Assembly: GCF_025464955.1 (NCBI RefSeq)
Contig: NZ_JAODNM010000104.1
Span: 1 to 51,538, forward strand
Direction: 5' to 3'
Length of the DNA stretch: 51,538 bases
Origin: Amycolatopsis sp.
GTDB taxonomy: Bacteria; Actinomycetota; Actinomycetes; Mycobacteriales; Pseudonocardiaceae
The notes beneath the pieces were generated by a model, which saw only the letters and a program-made list of their open reading frames with translations, was not told the DNA's origin and did no database searches. This document shows positions 31,314-39,875 of the stretch, piece by piece; the first letter of the stretch is position 1; each line of letters begins with the position of its first letter. The position numbers and the translations under genes were made by a program.

Positions 31314-32321
31314 ATGCCCCTCCCCAGCCGGAAGATCCGCACGCGATGGCTGACCGCGCTCGTCGCCGTCACCACCCTCACGATGGCGGTCGCACCCCCG
31401 GCCGACGCTACGTCCGCCCAGCTCCAATCCGGCGGCACGCTCGCTTATCTCAAGCAGATCTCGGGCAACCACACGATCGCCGGCCAGCACAACAAGGAAC
31501 CCAACTCGAACCCATCGCAGTACACCGCCCAGGTGCACGACATCACCGGCAAGTACCCCAGCCTGTGGGGCGGCGACTTCCTCTTCGCCGCGTCGGACGT
31601 CGCGGCCCGGCAAAGCATGGTCAACCAGGCCAAGCTCGAGTGGAGCCACGGCGCGGTCGTCACGCTGACCTGGCACATGTGCCCGCCGACCCAAGGCAGT
31701 TCGTGCGACTGGGCCGGCGGCGTCGAAAGCCACCTCCTCGATCCTCAGTGGACACAGCTGATGACCAACGGCTCCGACCTCAACAACAAGTACAAAGCGC
31801 GTCTCGACGAGGCAGTCCCCTACCTGCAGCAGCTGCAGAACGCGGGAGTGCAGGTGCTGTTCCGGCCGCTGCACGAACTCAACGAGGGATGGTCGTGGTG
31901 GGGCGGGCGGCCAGGCCTGACCGGCAGTGCCGGCCTGTACCGCATCACGCACGACTACCTCGTGGGCAAGGGCCTGACCGACATCGTGTGGGACTGGGCC
32001 GTCAAGGACGTCGACGTCGGCTCGTTCAGCTCCTACTACCCCGGAGACAACTACGTCGACGTCGCCGGCATCGACATGTGGAACGCGAACTTCCCGTCCG
32101 GCTCCGAGTACCAGGCCCTGCAGAACGCGGCCCACGGCAAACCGATCGCACTCGCCGAAGTCGGCAAGATCCCGACCCCGGCCGAACTCGCGGCGCAACC
32201 ACGGTGGACCTACTTCATGGTCTGGGCGGACTACCTGAAATCGGCGAACAGCACTGCCGACATCCAGAACACGTACTACTCCGATCGCGTGCTGACCCTC
32301 GACGAGATGCAGCGCGGCTAG
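31314..32321 (+). CDS. Secreted beta-mannanase, glycoside hydrolase family 26
   Basis: The 335-residue protein has a signal peptide (charged start, hydrophobic WLTALVAVTTLTMAVA, cleavage near ADA-T) followed by a single GH26 barrel. LFRPLHELNEGWSWWGGRPG carries the acid/base E188, and IALAEVGKIPTP carries the nucleophile E282. HTIAGQHNKEPNSNPSQYT and YPSLWGGDFLFAASD are further GH26 landmarks. It endo-hydrolyses beta-1,4-mannan outside the cell. There is no carbohydrate-binding module, which is shorter than many secreted mannanases. GAGGAG precedes the ATG at 31314. It is divergent from a LacI gene. Its stop lies five bases from that of the GlnX-like gene on the other strand. Confidence 0.92.
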   Translation: MPLPSRKIRTRWLTALVAVTTLTMAVAPPADATSAQLQSGGTLAYLKQISGNHTIAGQHNKEPNSNPSQYTAQVHDITGKYPSLWGGDFLFAASDVAARQSMVNQAKLEWSHGAVVTLTWHMCPPTQGSSCDWAGGVESHLLDPQWTQLMTNGSDLNNKYKARLDEAVPYLQQLQNAGVQVLFRPLHELNEGWSWWGGRPGLTGSAGLYRITHDYLVGKGLTDIVWDWAVKDVDVGSFSSYYPGDNYVDVAGIDMWNANFPSGSEYQALQNAAHGKPIALAEVGKIPTPAELAAQPRWTYFMVWADYLKSANSTADIQNTYYSDRVLTLDEMQRG

Positions 32322-32326
32322 CGACA

Positions 32327-33703
32327 CTAACGATACTCGGCCAGGCGTGGGCGGACACCCACGAAGACCGAGGCCGCGAGGAGGAGGACGGTGAGCCCGG
32401 GGATGAGGCCGGTCCAGCCGCCGGTCTCACGGTCACCGTCGGCGATGGCCCCGTCGAAGGCGTGCTGGTTGATCGCGATCAGGGCGGTGAGCGCGGCGTC
32501 GTACTGCCCGAAGTCGTAGTTGGAGTTGCCCGGGCTGGTGCTGATGCAGAACAGGATCGCGGCGCGAAGATCACCCGTGGTGGCCATCGCGCGGATCTTG
32601 CGGTCGTCGAGTTGGTAGACCTGGTAGGCGGCCAGGGTCTTCTCCGCCGCGGCCCGTTCCCCGGGGAAGGTGATGTTGTTCAACTCGGTGCCGAAGAAGC
32701 CGGTGAACCGGACGTCGGAGTTGCGTGCCTGATAAGCGCGCAACGCATCCGCGAGCGCGCTGTCGTAGTGCGTGAGATCGGCACCCAGCCCGACCAGCTG
32801 CTGCGATTTATCCACAAAGGACTGCTGGTATTTCGCGGCGAGTTCGGGATCGACCAGATAGCGGCTCTCGTCGGCATTGGCGTCATAGCTGACCGCGCGC
32901 GCCTGTGCCAGCGCGACGATCGAGTCGAACGCGTTGCTCTTGGCCACGGTCAGGTGGCCCGACTCGTCCGCCAGCACAACGGTGCCCGCGATGGTCAACC
33001 CGGCGCCGAGCAAGGTCGCCAGCAGGAGCGCGACAGTCAGCCGGCGCCGCAGCTTCAGCCGTAGGTACACCTGCGCGACGACGAGCAGCAGCACTAGCGT
33101 GCACCCGATGACCAGCACCCAAGTCCGCGCGGTGACCGTGTCGTCCACTTTGGACTGATAGGTACTGTTCAGCAGGTCGTGGTTGGCAGTGGTCAGGCCG
33201 CGCACCGCGCTCAGGGTGTCCTGCATCCGGCCGGTCGCCTGCCGGTAGACGGCCAGCACGTCGGCGCCCGGCCTGCCCGCGGCGCCGCCTTTGTCGAGCA
33301 GGAGGACCTGCGAAGCCAGCGCCTGGTACTGACCGAACTGGTCGAGCACGGTCCGGACGGCCTGCTGGGCGGACTCGTCGGTGGCCACCTGCTGGAGGTC
33401 GGCGTCGGCTTGGCGTCGCCGCTGGTCGAACAGGTCCAGTGACTGCTGGTGGATCGCGGTGAACGCCGGATCGGCGCCGACCAGCATCACGTTGGCCAGC
33501 TGGGCGTCCATGTCGGACAGCGCGAAGGACAGGTCCGTGGTGGCGCTTACCTGCGGTGCGGCGCGGCCGCCGATCACCGCGAGCCCGTCGCGCACCCCGG
33601 ACGTCACCGTGGCGAGCACGACGCCCAGCACGAGCGCGAGCAGCACCGAACCGGCGGCGAGCGCTCGAATCCATTGCGGGGTCGTCCAATCGCCCGGTTT
33701 CAT
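32327..33703 (-). CDS. GlnX-like membrane sensor with two extracytoplasmic helical bundles
   Basis: The 458-residue protein has four membrane helices arranged as a duplicated module: TM1 (IRALAAGSVLLALVLGVVLA), extracytoplasmic helices, TM2 (WVLVIGCTLVLLLVVAQVYL), a short RLKLRRRL inner loop, TM3 (LTVALLLATLLGAGLTIAGT), a second extracytoplasmic helical domain, and TM4 (LIPGLTVLLLAASVFVGV). The helical parts resemble four-helix-bundle chemoreceptor sensors. The layout and the presence of pknG in the same operon recall mycobacterial GlnX, which with GlnH links amino acid sensing to PknG. GlnH is absent here. The ATG overlaps the FHA gene's stop (ATGA). It is the last gene of the operon. Confidence 0.72.
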   Translation of the reverse strand: MKPGDWTTPQWIRALAAGSVLLALVLGVVLATVTSGVRDGLAVIGGRAAPQVSATTDLSFALSDMDAQLANVMLVGADPAFTAIHQQSLDLFDQRRRQADADLQQVATDESAQQAVRTVLDQFGQYQALASQVLLLDKGGAAGRPGADVLAVYRQATGRMQDTLSAVRGLTTANHDLLNSTYQSKVDDTVTARTWVLVIGCTLVLLLVVAQVYLRLKLRRRLTVALLLATLLGAGLTIAGTVVLADESGHLTVAKSNAFDSIVALAQARAVSYDANADESRYLVDPELAAKYQQSFVDKSQQLVGLGADLTHYDSALADALRAYQARNSDVRFTGFFGTELNNITFPGERAAAEKTLAAYQVYQLDDRKIRAMATTGDLRAAILFCISTSPGNSNYDFGQYDAALTALIAINQHAFDGAIADGDRETGGWTGLIPGLTVLLLAASVFVGVRPRLAEYR

Positions 33704-34290
33704 CGTGATCCGTCCGCTCGAAGGGTGATGGTGGTCCACGCGCCGACGTGGATGCGGTCGCCGTCGTCGATCGCTACCGCGGCGTCGGCGCCGAGCACGG
33801 CGGGGTCGTCGTTGATCGTCGTGCCGTTGGTGGAGCCGGCGTCGGTCAGCGTCCAGCCGCCGTCGGGAAGAGTCCGCAGGACCGCGTGCAGGTGTGAGAT
33901 GCCGGGGTCCTCCGGCGGCCCGGTCAGGTCGATCTCCGGGACGAGCCCCCGCGAGCGGCTGCGGCGGCCGATCCGCACTTCCCCGGCCCGCAGGCGAACG
34001 ACCCGCACGGGGTACGCGGCCGGGAAGGGGATGTCTTCGTCCGTCGAGCTCACGGTGTCGAAGTAGGCACGATCGGCCGAGACCACAGCACTCCAGCCGG
34101 CTCCGCCCGCGACGAGGTCGTAGCCGCAGCCTTCGCAGAACCGTCCGGAATTCGCCTCACCGCAGGACGGACAGACGGTGGCCGGTTCGACGGCGACCGC
34201 GGACGGCGCGGCGGGCGCCCCCAGCTGGCGACCGCACACGTCGCAAAAATCGGTGGCCGCGGAGTCGTGGCCACTCGGGCAGACTGGCAT
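33700..34290 (-). CDS. FHA-domain protein with two N-terminal zinc ribbons
   Basis: The 196-residue protein has a C4/C16/C19 ribbon-like start (CPSGHDSAATDFCDVCG), a second ribbon at C40/C43/C52/C55 (CPSCGEANSGRFCEGCG), and an FHA domain at about residues 95-190 with the phospho-threonine-binding pattern VRIGRRSRS, ISHLHAVL and GSTNGTTIN (R109, S132, N155). FHA domains bind phosphothreonine. In mycobacteria the PknG substrate GarA is a small FHA protein that controls 2-oxoglutarate metabolism. This one lacks the ETTS phospho-motif of GarA, so its targets may differ. Its start follows the VWA stop by five bases. Confidence 0.88.
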   Translation of the reverse strand: MPVCPSGHDSAATDFCDVCGRQLGAPAAPSAVAVEPATVCPSCGEANSGRFCEGCGYDLVAGGAGWSAVVSADRAYFDTVSSTDEDIPFPAAYPVRVVRLRAGEVRIGRRSRSRGLVPEIDLTGPPEDPGISHLHAVLRTLPDGGWTLTDAGSTNGTTINDDPAVLGADAAVAIDDGDRIHVGAWTTITLRADGSR

Positions 34291-34295
34291 GGCCG

Positions 34296-35570
34296 TCAGC
34301 TCTTGCGCACGCGCGAGGTCTTGGTGGAGCGCGTGTCCAGCGTCATCGCATCGGCCTCGGTGATCCGTGACTTCAGCCGGACAGTGCCGGTGACCGGGTC
34401 CTCGACGTCGACCACCTTCGCCAGCAACGCCGCGGTCTCGGTGTTCCCCGATTCGGCCGCCAGCTTCACCGCGCGACCGAGCTTGGCGGTGGCGCGTTCG
34501 ACGTCGCCCGCCCGCTGGGCGGCCATGCCCTCCTGGATCACGCCCGCCAGTTCGGCCTGGCCGGTGTAGTGCGCGATTTCCTTGCTCAGCCGCGTCGACA
34601 GGGCCGGGTCTTCGGTCCAGATCGCCTTGACCAGGGCCTGGCCCAGCACCTCACCGGCGACCAGGCTGACCCGAGCGGCGAGCATGACGTCACCGATCTT
34701 GCCGGGCACCACCTCGACGCAGACGTGGTAGTCGCGGCTTTCCGTGCCCCAGGAGCCGGTCGGGTAGTCGCCGCTGCGCGGGCCGGAGTCCGTGCGCTTG
34801 CCGGTCAGGTCGACGACCTCCGGCGCGACCTGCTTGACGAATTTCACCTTGGCACTCTCGGGAGTCCACAGCCGCAGGGACACGTCGGCGACCGCCTTGC
34901 CCATCGCGGCCGCGGCCATCGCCCGGAAGTCCGCTTCGAGCCCGGCGGGATCGGCGATGATGTCGACCGTACCGAGCAGCGCGGTCGCGACCTTACGCAG
35001 CTCAGCGACCTCCCAGGCGGTCCCGACGCCGCGGCAGTCGCAGACGAACCGGCCCTCACACGCCTTCAGGACCCGTTCGAGCTCTTCGGGTCGCTCGTGT
35101 TCGTTGCGCCCGTCGGTCAGCAGGATCACGTGTTTCAGCGCGCCTTCGTGCCCCGCGAACAGCTGGGACGCAAGGGAAAGCCACTTCCCGATGGCGGTAC
35201 CGCCGACCGGCTTCAGCGTCCGCACGGCGGCTTTGGCCTGGGCTCGGGTCTGCGCGTCGGCGGTGGCGAGTCCGGCGGACGGGTAAACCGGAGTGGCGAG
35301 TGAGGTTCCGGCCACGACTGCGAACGCGACACCGTCACGCAGGGCGTCGATGGCCGCCGAGGTCGCCTGGATCGCCGCGGCCATCTTGTCCCGCGGGTAC
35401 TCCATCGAGCCCGAGCAGTCCACGATGATCACTTCGGCCGCCCGGGTCTCCCCTTGAGGCCGGCCCGTGCCGGACGCGGTCACGGTGAGCACCGCGTTGA
35501 CTTCGCGAGCGCCGTCAGGGAGGTACTCGTTCTGGTAGACCTCGACCTGGAACTCCGGTCCGCTGCTCAT
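34296..35570 (-). CDS. VWA-domain protein of the PknG cassette
   Basis: The 424-residue protein has a von Willebrand factor A domain at about residues 45-220 with a complete metal-ion-dependent adhesion site: VIIVDCSGSM (D51, S53, S55), GGTAIGKWL and HVILLTDGRNEHE. A beta-rich middle part and a C-terminal helical region (AELAGVIQEGMAAQRAGDVERA) follow, with a basic tail TKTSRVRKS. There is no signal peptide or membrane segment. VWA proteins bind partner proteins through the metal site. Here a partner among the kinase, phosphatase or FHA proteins is likely. AAGGAG precedes the ATG, which overlaps the phosphatase stop. Confidence 0.88.
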   Translation of the reverse strand: MSSGPEFQVEVYQNEYLPDGAREVNAVLTVTASGTGRPQGETRAAEVIIVDCSGSMEYPRDKMAAAIQATSAAIDALRDGVAFAVVAGTSLATPVYPSAGLATADAQTRAQAKAAVRTLKPVGGTAIGKWLSLASQLFAGHEGALKHVILLTDGRNEHERPEELERVLKACEGRFVCDCRGVGTAWEVAELRKVATALLGTVDIIADPAGLEADFRAMAAAAMGKAVADVSLRLWTPESAKVKFVKQVAPEVVDLTGKRTDSGPRSGDYPTGSWGTESRDYHVCVEVVPGKIGDVMLAARVSLVAGEVLGQALVKAIWTEDPALSTRLSKEIAHYTGQAELAGVIQEGMAAQRAGDVERATAKLGRAVKLAAESGNTETAALLAKVVDVEDPVTGTVRLKSRITEADAMTLDTRSTKTSRVRKS

Positions 35571-36343
35571 GATCTGGCTCTCCTTGCGTCGGTCGGCGGG
35601 AACCGCACCACCGCGACGGTGATGTTGTCGTGCCCGCCCTGATCGTTCGCGTACCGGACGAGATCCGCGGCGGCCGCCGCGGGGCTCTCCGAGGTCCGGA
35701 TGTACTCGGTCAGCGCGTGCGCTTCGCCGAGGTAGTTCCACAGGCCGTCGCTGCATAGCAGCACCGTTCCCGGTTCGTCGGGCCGGAACGTCAGCTCCCC
35801 CGCGGCGACCTCCCCGGCGTCCGCTCCGAGCCATGCGGTCAGGACGTGCCCGAGTGCGTCGTCCTCGGTCAGGCGGCGGGATTCCGTCATGCCGAGCCAA
35901 TAGGCCCGGCTGTCGCCGACCCAGCCGACAGTCACGTCCTCGTCCGTCACCACGGCCGACACATACGTACAAGCCGGGGTCTCCGTCGTGTCGGGAGCCA
36001 ATGCGCTGACAGCGTCATCAGCCGCCCGCACAGCCTCCTTCGTCGAGCCGTCGTTCGCGAGCACCTGGACTGCGGCTTCGACTGCTACGCGCGAAGCGTC
36101 GTCCGGACGGTCCGATGTGGACACGCCGTCGCAGACGACGGCGATCACCCGATCGGTCACCCGCAGCGCGACAGCGTCCTCGTTGCGGTGGTGCCGGCGG
36201 CCGCGGTCGCTGATCGCGGCGGCGACGACCAGGTCCAGCTCGACCCGATCGCGCCCGGTCGGCTGGGCCAGGCCGCACCGCTCGCAGAAGTTGTCCCCGG
36301 CGGACACGGCCGCGCCACAGCCCGCGCAGTCCTTTGTGGTCAC
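35567..36343 (-). CDS. PP2C-family protein phosphatase with N-terminal zinc ribbon
   Basis: The 258-residue protein starts with a zinc ribbon (C6, C9, C20, C23: CAGCGAAVSAGDNFCERCG) and continues as a PP2C phosphatase with all metal-binding landmarks: SDRGRRHHRNEDAVALRV (D56), VVCDGVSTSDRP (D72), VGWVGDSRAYWLG, VLLCSDGLWNYL and HDNITVAVVRF. It would remove phosphate from Ser/Thr residues placed by the adjoining PknG-type kinase. Its ATG overlaps the kinase stop, and its stop overlaps the VWA start, so stoichiometric synthesis is likely. It lacks the membrane anchor of mycobacterial PstP. Confidence 0.92.
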   Translation of the reverse strand: MTTKDCAGCGAAVSAGDNFCERCGLAQPTGRDRVELDLVVAAAISDRGRRHHRNEDAVALRVTDRVIAVVCDGVSTSDRPDDASRVAVEAAVQVLANDGSTKEAVRAADDAVSALAPDTTETPACTYVSAVVTDEDVTVGWVGDSRAYWLGMTESRRLTEDDALGHVLTAWLGADAGEVAAGELTFRPDEPGTVLLCSDGLWNYLGEAHALTEYIRTSESPAAAAADLVRYANDQGGHDNITVAVVRFPPTDARRARS

Positions 36344-38559
36344 AACCAGGTCACCGGCCGGACGGCGTTCGCCTGATCCACCAACGCGACCCGCTGGCGC
36401 TTGTCGGTCGCCAGCCGGGCCAGCGCCCGATAAGACCGCTCAAGGCCGCGGCTGAGATCCCGCTCGGTCAACGGAGAACCCAGCACCACTCCCCCGTCGG
36501 CCCGACCCCGGTGGGCCGCCGCCCACCCGTGGGCCGAGCGGAGCAGCTCCACCGCCATCAGCGCCCGGCGTTCCGCGTCGAGCTCCAGCGCTTCCAGCCG
36601 GGCGGACGCCTCGACCAGTTCCTCCTCGACGATCTCGGCCGGATCGCGGTCGTGTGTGCGAGCCCGCACGGCCGCGAGCTGCGCGGCGAGATAGTGACGG
36701 GAACTCGCCGGTACCGAAGCCAGCCCGTCGACCGCGCCCGTCCGGTTTCCCTGCCTCAACAGAACTCGCGCCAGCCCGAACGCGGCGCTTACGTGCGCGT
36801 GGCCGGTACGCCACACGATGTCGTAGAACTGCGCGGCCTTGGTGAATTCGTCCTGGCATTCGAGCACGGCGGCAATGGCGAGCTTCGGCGCGGCCTCGCC
36901 GGGCAGGGCGTCATACACGGCGTCGAAGTACCCGTATGCCTGTGCGGGCTGCCCGGCGGCGAGCGCGGCGAGGCCCCGATACCACTCGACTCGCCAGTCC
37001 CACGGATCTTCCTGACGAAGTTGTTCGAGGAGCACCGCGGCGTCGTCCAGCTCGCCCAGTTCGATCCGGGCGCGGGCGATCCGAAGCTTGGCCTCCGCTG
37101 TCGACGGACGAGCATGCGCGAGCGCCTCGATCAAGGCGGCCGGGTCGTCGGTGGCCACCGACGCGAGCAGTCCCGAAGCCGCGTCGGTGGTGTCCACCCT
37201 CGGCACCGGCAGTGCGGCCACCAGTGCGGACGGCTGGATCGGCGCGGGCCAGCCGGCGAGTTCGGTCCCGAAGACCTTGCGCTCGGCGCCGAACACCGTC
37301 GAGACGCCGGGCCGTGGTTTGCCGTCGTCGGTGGCCAGGACTTCACGCAGCACGCCGGTCAGCTGCTCGGCCATCTCCTCGGCCGAGGTGAACCGCCGGT
37401 CCGGATCGTGGTCGGTGGCGCGCCGCAGGAAGCGGCGGTAGGAGTCGTGCCGGGCCAGGAGCGGCACGTCGGCCGCGATGGGCAGGGTGTCGCGGTGTGC
37501 GCCGACGTAGTCGAAGTTGAACGTCAGCACGGCCAGTGTGCGGCCCACGGTGTAGAGGTCCGAGTCGACCGACGGAGTTTCGTCGCCGATTTCGGGCGCG
37601 CAGTAGCCGTCGGTCTTGTAGACGGCGCTGTCCTCGTCGTCGAGCCGCCGGACCGCGCCGAGGTCGATCAGCTTGAGCTGTTCCTCGGACTGGATTACGT
37701 TGTCCGGTTTGAAGTCGCAGTACGCCAGGCCCTTGCCGTGCAGATAACCCAGTGCGGGCAGCACTTCCAGCGCGTAGGCGATGGACTGGCCGATCGGCAG
37801 CGGACGCAGGTGGCCCGACGAGTCCCGCTCCGACCGCAGCTGCTTGAGCGACTGCCCGCCGACGTACTCCATGACGATGTAGCCGACCATCGACCCGCCG
37901 CGCGGATCCGGGTGCTGCACGAAGTTGTAGATCTTGACGATGTTCGGGTGCTCGACCTCGGACAGGAACCGGCGTTCCGCCACGGCCGCGGCCATCGCCT
38001 CGGCATCGCCGGTGTCCAGCAGTCCTTTGAGGACGACCCAGCGATCGTTGACGTTGCGGTCGTGGGCGAGGTAGATCCAGCCGAGGCCGCCGTGCGCGAT
38101 GCAGCCGAGTACCTCGTACTGCCCGGCCACGATCTCGCCCGCGACCAGCTTCGGCGCGAACGAGTACGCGGCACCGCACTTCGGGCAGAATCCTTCGGTG
38201 CGGCCGGGTTTGCCGTCACGGCCGCGCCCGACCGGCGTGTCACACGTGCCGCAGAACCGTTTGTGCTCGGCCACTTCCGGGTCGGCGAGCACGGCCGACG
38301 CCGGGTCGCGATACGGGACCGGCGGTACCTCCACCAGCCCGGCACCCAGCCGGCCGCGGCGGGTCGAGCGGGTGGACCTCGTCGAACCCCGCCGCGAGCC
38401 GCGGCCGGTGCGGGTGCTGACCGGCATCGACATCCGCGAGGAAACCGGTGCGGGGGCCGGAGTGGGGACCACCGGCGTGCCCACCGGAGCCATCCCGCAG
38501 ACGTCGCAGAACCCGTCCTGGATGGTGCCGGTACACCCGTTCCTGGTACACGTGGTCAT
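36340..38559 (-). CDS. pknG: PknG-type serine/threonine protein kinase with TPR domain
   Basis: The 739-residue protein has an N-terminal ribbon (C4/C9/C18/C21), a Ser/Arg-rich linker, and a rubredoxin-like module (C103/C106/C125/C128: FCGTCDTP ... FCPKCGAAY). The kinase domain then contains the invariant lysine K178 (WVVLKGLLD), AYCDFKPDNVIQ in place of HRD and IDLGAVRRL in place of DFG, as in PknG. A C-terminal tetratricopeptide region follows (LRIARARIELGELDDAAVLL, WYRGLAALAAGQPAQAYGYF). PknG is a soluble kinase that controls carbon/nitrogen metabolism through FHA proteins. The extra ribbon before the rubredoxin module is shared with the phosphatase and FHA proteins of this operon. ATG overlaps the coiled-coil gene's stop. 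Confidence 0.95.
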   Translation of the reverse strand: MTTCTRNGCTGTIQDGFCDVCGMAPVGTPVVPTPAPAPVSSRMSMPVSTRTGRGSRRGSTRSTRSTRRGRLGAGLVEVPPVPYRDPASAVLADPEVAEHKRFCGTCDTPVGRGRDGKPGRTEGFCPKCGAAYSFAPKLVAGEIVAGQYEVLGCIAHGGLGWIYLAHDRNVNDRWVVLKGLLDTGDAEAMAAAVAERRFLSEVEHPNIVKIYNFVQHPDPRGGSMVGYIVMEYVGGQSLKQLRSERDSSGHLRPLPIGQSIAYALEVLPALGYLHGKGLAYCDFKPDNVIQSEEQLKLIDLGAVRRLDDEDSAVYKTDGYCAPEIGDETPSVDSDLYTVGRTLAVLTFNFDYVGAHRDTLPIAADVPLLARHDSYRRFLRRATDHDPDRRFTSAEEMAEQLTGVLREVLATDDGKPRPGVSTVFGAERKVFGTELAGWPAPIQPSALVAALPVPRVDTTDAASGLLASVATDDPAALIEALAHARPSTAEAKLRIARARIELGELDDAAVLLEQLRQEDPWDWRVEWYRGLAALAAGQPAQAYGYFDAVYDALPGEAAPKLAIAAVLECQDEFTKAAQFYDIVWRTGHAHVSAAFGLARVLLRQGNRTGAVDGLASVPASSRHYLAAQLAAVRARTHDRDPAEIVEEELVEASARLEALELDAERRALMAVELLRSAHGWAAAHRGRADGGVVLGSPLTERDLSRGLERSYRALARLATDKRQRVALVDQANAVRPVTWL

Positions 38560-39716
38560 CGTGCCGTCCCTTTGCCGCTCAGTGCCCGCTGGTAGGCCAG
38601 CACGGCGGTGGTCGACGCGGCGAGATCGCACGGTGCGCGCCACAGCAGGTCATGTGCGCGCTGGTGGATAGCCGCCAGTTCGTCGTCTTCGCTGTACCGC
38701 AGGCGCGCGGCCTTGACGTGATATGCCTCCAGGCGACCGCGCAGCTCCGCGCGCCGGTCGAGCAGTTCCCGCGCGTTGAGTCGAGCTTGGTTCGCCCGTT
38801 CGGTCGCGGTGTCGATCGCCGCCCGCAGCTGCGCCAGTTCAGCCGACAGGCGGCGTAGGTCCGCCAGTGACGAGACGACGTCAAGACGCCCGGCCAGCAC
38901 CGGGACGGAATCCCGGGCGTCCGCGAGGGCGGCCGAGATCTTGGTTCGCGCAAGGGCGATCGTGTCCCGCGCCTCGCGCTCGGCGTCGGCCAAGCGGCCT
39001 AGCGAACCCCGGAGCCCGGCGACTTCGACGTCACGCTCGCGACGCAGGCGGACAAGCTCGTCGATCTCCCGTCGCACCGCATCGAGTTCGCCGGTCAGCC
39101 GGGTGATCCGATCGTCGTTCCCGGGCAGTGACAGCGGGTCGGAGAACACCGTCGTGCGGATCACGGCCAGCTCCTCGCGCACCCGGCCCAGCTCGGGGCC
39201 GGCGACGTCGGCAGCCGTCGCCGAGCGCAGCCGCTCGTCCATTTGGTCCAGCCACGGCACGTAGTCCGACCAAACCTGTTCCGCGGCCGTCAGGACGTCC
39301 ACGACCGCGCGGTAGCCGGACGTCATCGTCGTAACCAGCTCGCTCAAGCTCACGAACGGCCCCGTGGCCGACGGCTCGGTGAGCTCGTGCCGCTCTCGTT
39401 CGGCAGGCAGTTCGACGACGTTGCCGCGCAGAAGCTCGTTCAGCTCCGTGAGATCCCGGGTGCCTTCAGCCCGGCGAAGGACGTCCTGGTATCGCCCGAA
39501 CCGGTCCCAGAGCTCACCGATCGCCGCCTGCGCGGCCGTCCAGCGGTCGCGGGAAGCACCCGCCGTCACGACGCCTTCGAGAAAGCGCCGTCCCGGATGG
39601 TCCTCCAAGCCGACCAGCGTGGCCGAGATGGTGTCGCCCTCGGCTCGTAAGCGGCGCAACTCCTCGTCGGCTTCCGGCCGGCTCATCGGCGTGACGGCCG
39701 CGTTCACCGATGCCAC
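38556..39716 (-). CDS. Coiled-coil protein opening the PknG cassette
   Basis: The 386-residue protein is almost wholly helical, with a long predicted coiled coil from about residue 170 (GPELGRVREELAVIRTTVF ... LDAVRREIDELVRLRRERDV ... LRRLSAELAQLRAAIDTATE) and a shorter N-terminal helical part (DEELRRLRAEGDTISATLVG). There are no membrane segments or cysteines of note. I do not recognise a named family. It may be a scaffold for the kinase, phosphatase and VWA proteins. The GTG at 39714-39716 follows GGAGG; the ATG 33 bases later is an alternative. It is the first gene of the six-gene operon. Confidence 0.75.
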   Translation of the reverse strand: MASVNAAVTPMSRPEADEELRRLRAEGDTISATLVGLEDHPGRRFLEGVVTAGASRDRWTAAQAAIGELWDRFGRYQDVLRRAEGTRDLTELNELLRGNVVELPAERERHELTEPSATGPFVSLSELVTTMTSGYRAVVDVLTAAEQVWSDYVPWLDQMDERLRSATAADVAGPELGRVREELAVIRTTVFSDPLSLPGNDDRITRLTGELDAVRREIDELVRLRRERDVEVAGLRGSLGRLADAEREARDTIALARTKISAALADARDSVPVLAGRLDVVSSLADLRRLSAELAQLRAAIDTATERANQARLNARELLDRRAELRGRLEAYHVKAARLRYSEDDELAAIHQRAHDLLWRAPCDLAASTTAVLAYQRALSGKGTAR

Positions 39717-39875
39717 TTCCCCTCCGCCTCCCCCCAACTACCCCCGATCTCGTTGTATACGTGGATGCCGCAAGCCACCACACCGACGGCATCAAGATCT
39801 GCCGCCCGGATATCAAGGAGACGTCAAAACACCCAGGGTCGCCGCACGACTACGCGTCAAGCGCCTGCCGTGCGG

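Noticed and set aside
36334..38595. A 753-codon plus-strand open frame
   Set aside because: It lies antisense to the PknG gene, whose kinase motifs and overlapping neighbours are decisive; the plus-strand product has no recognisable domain.
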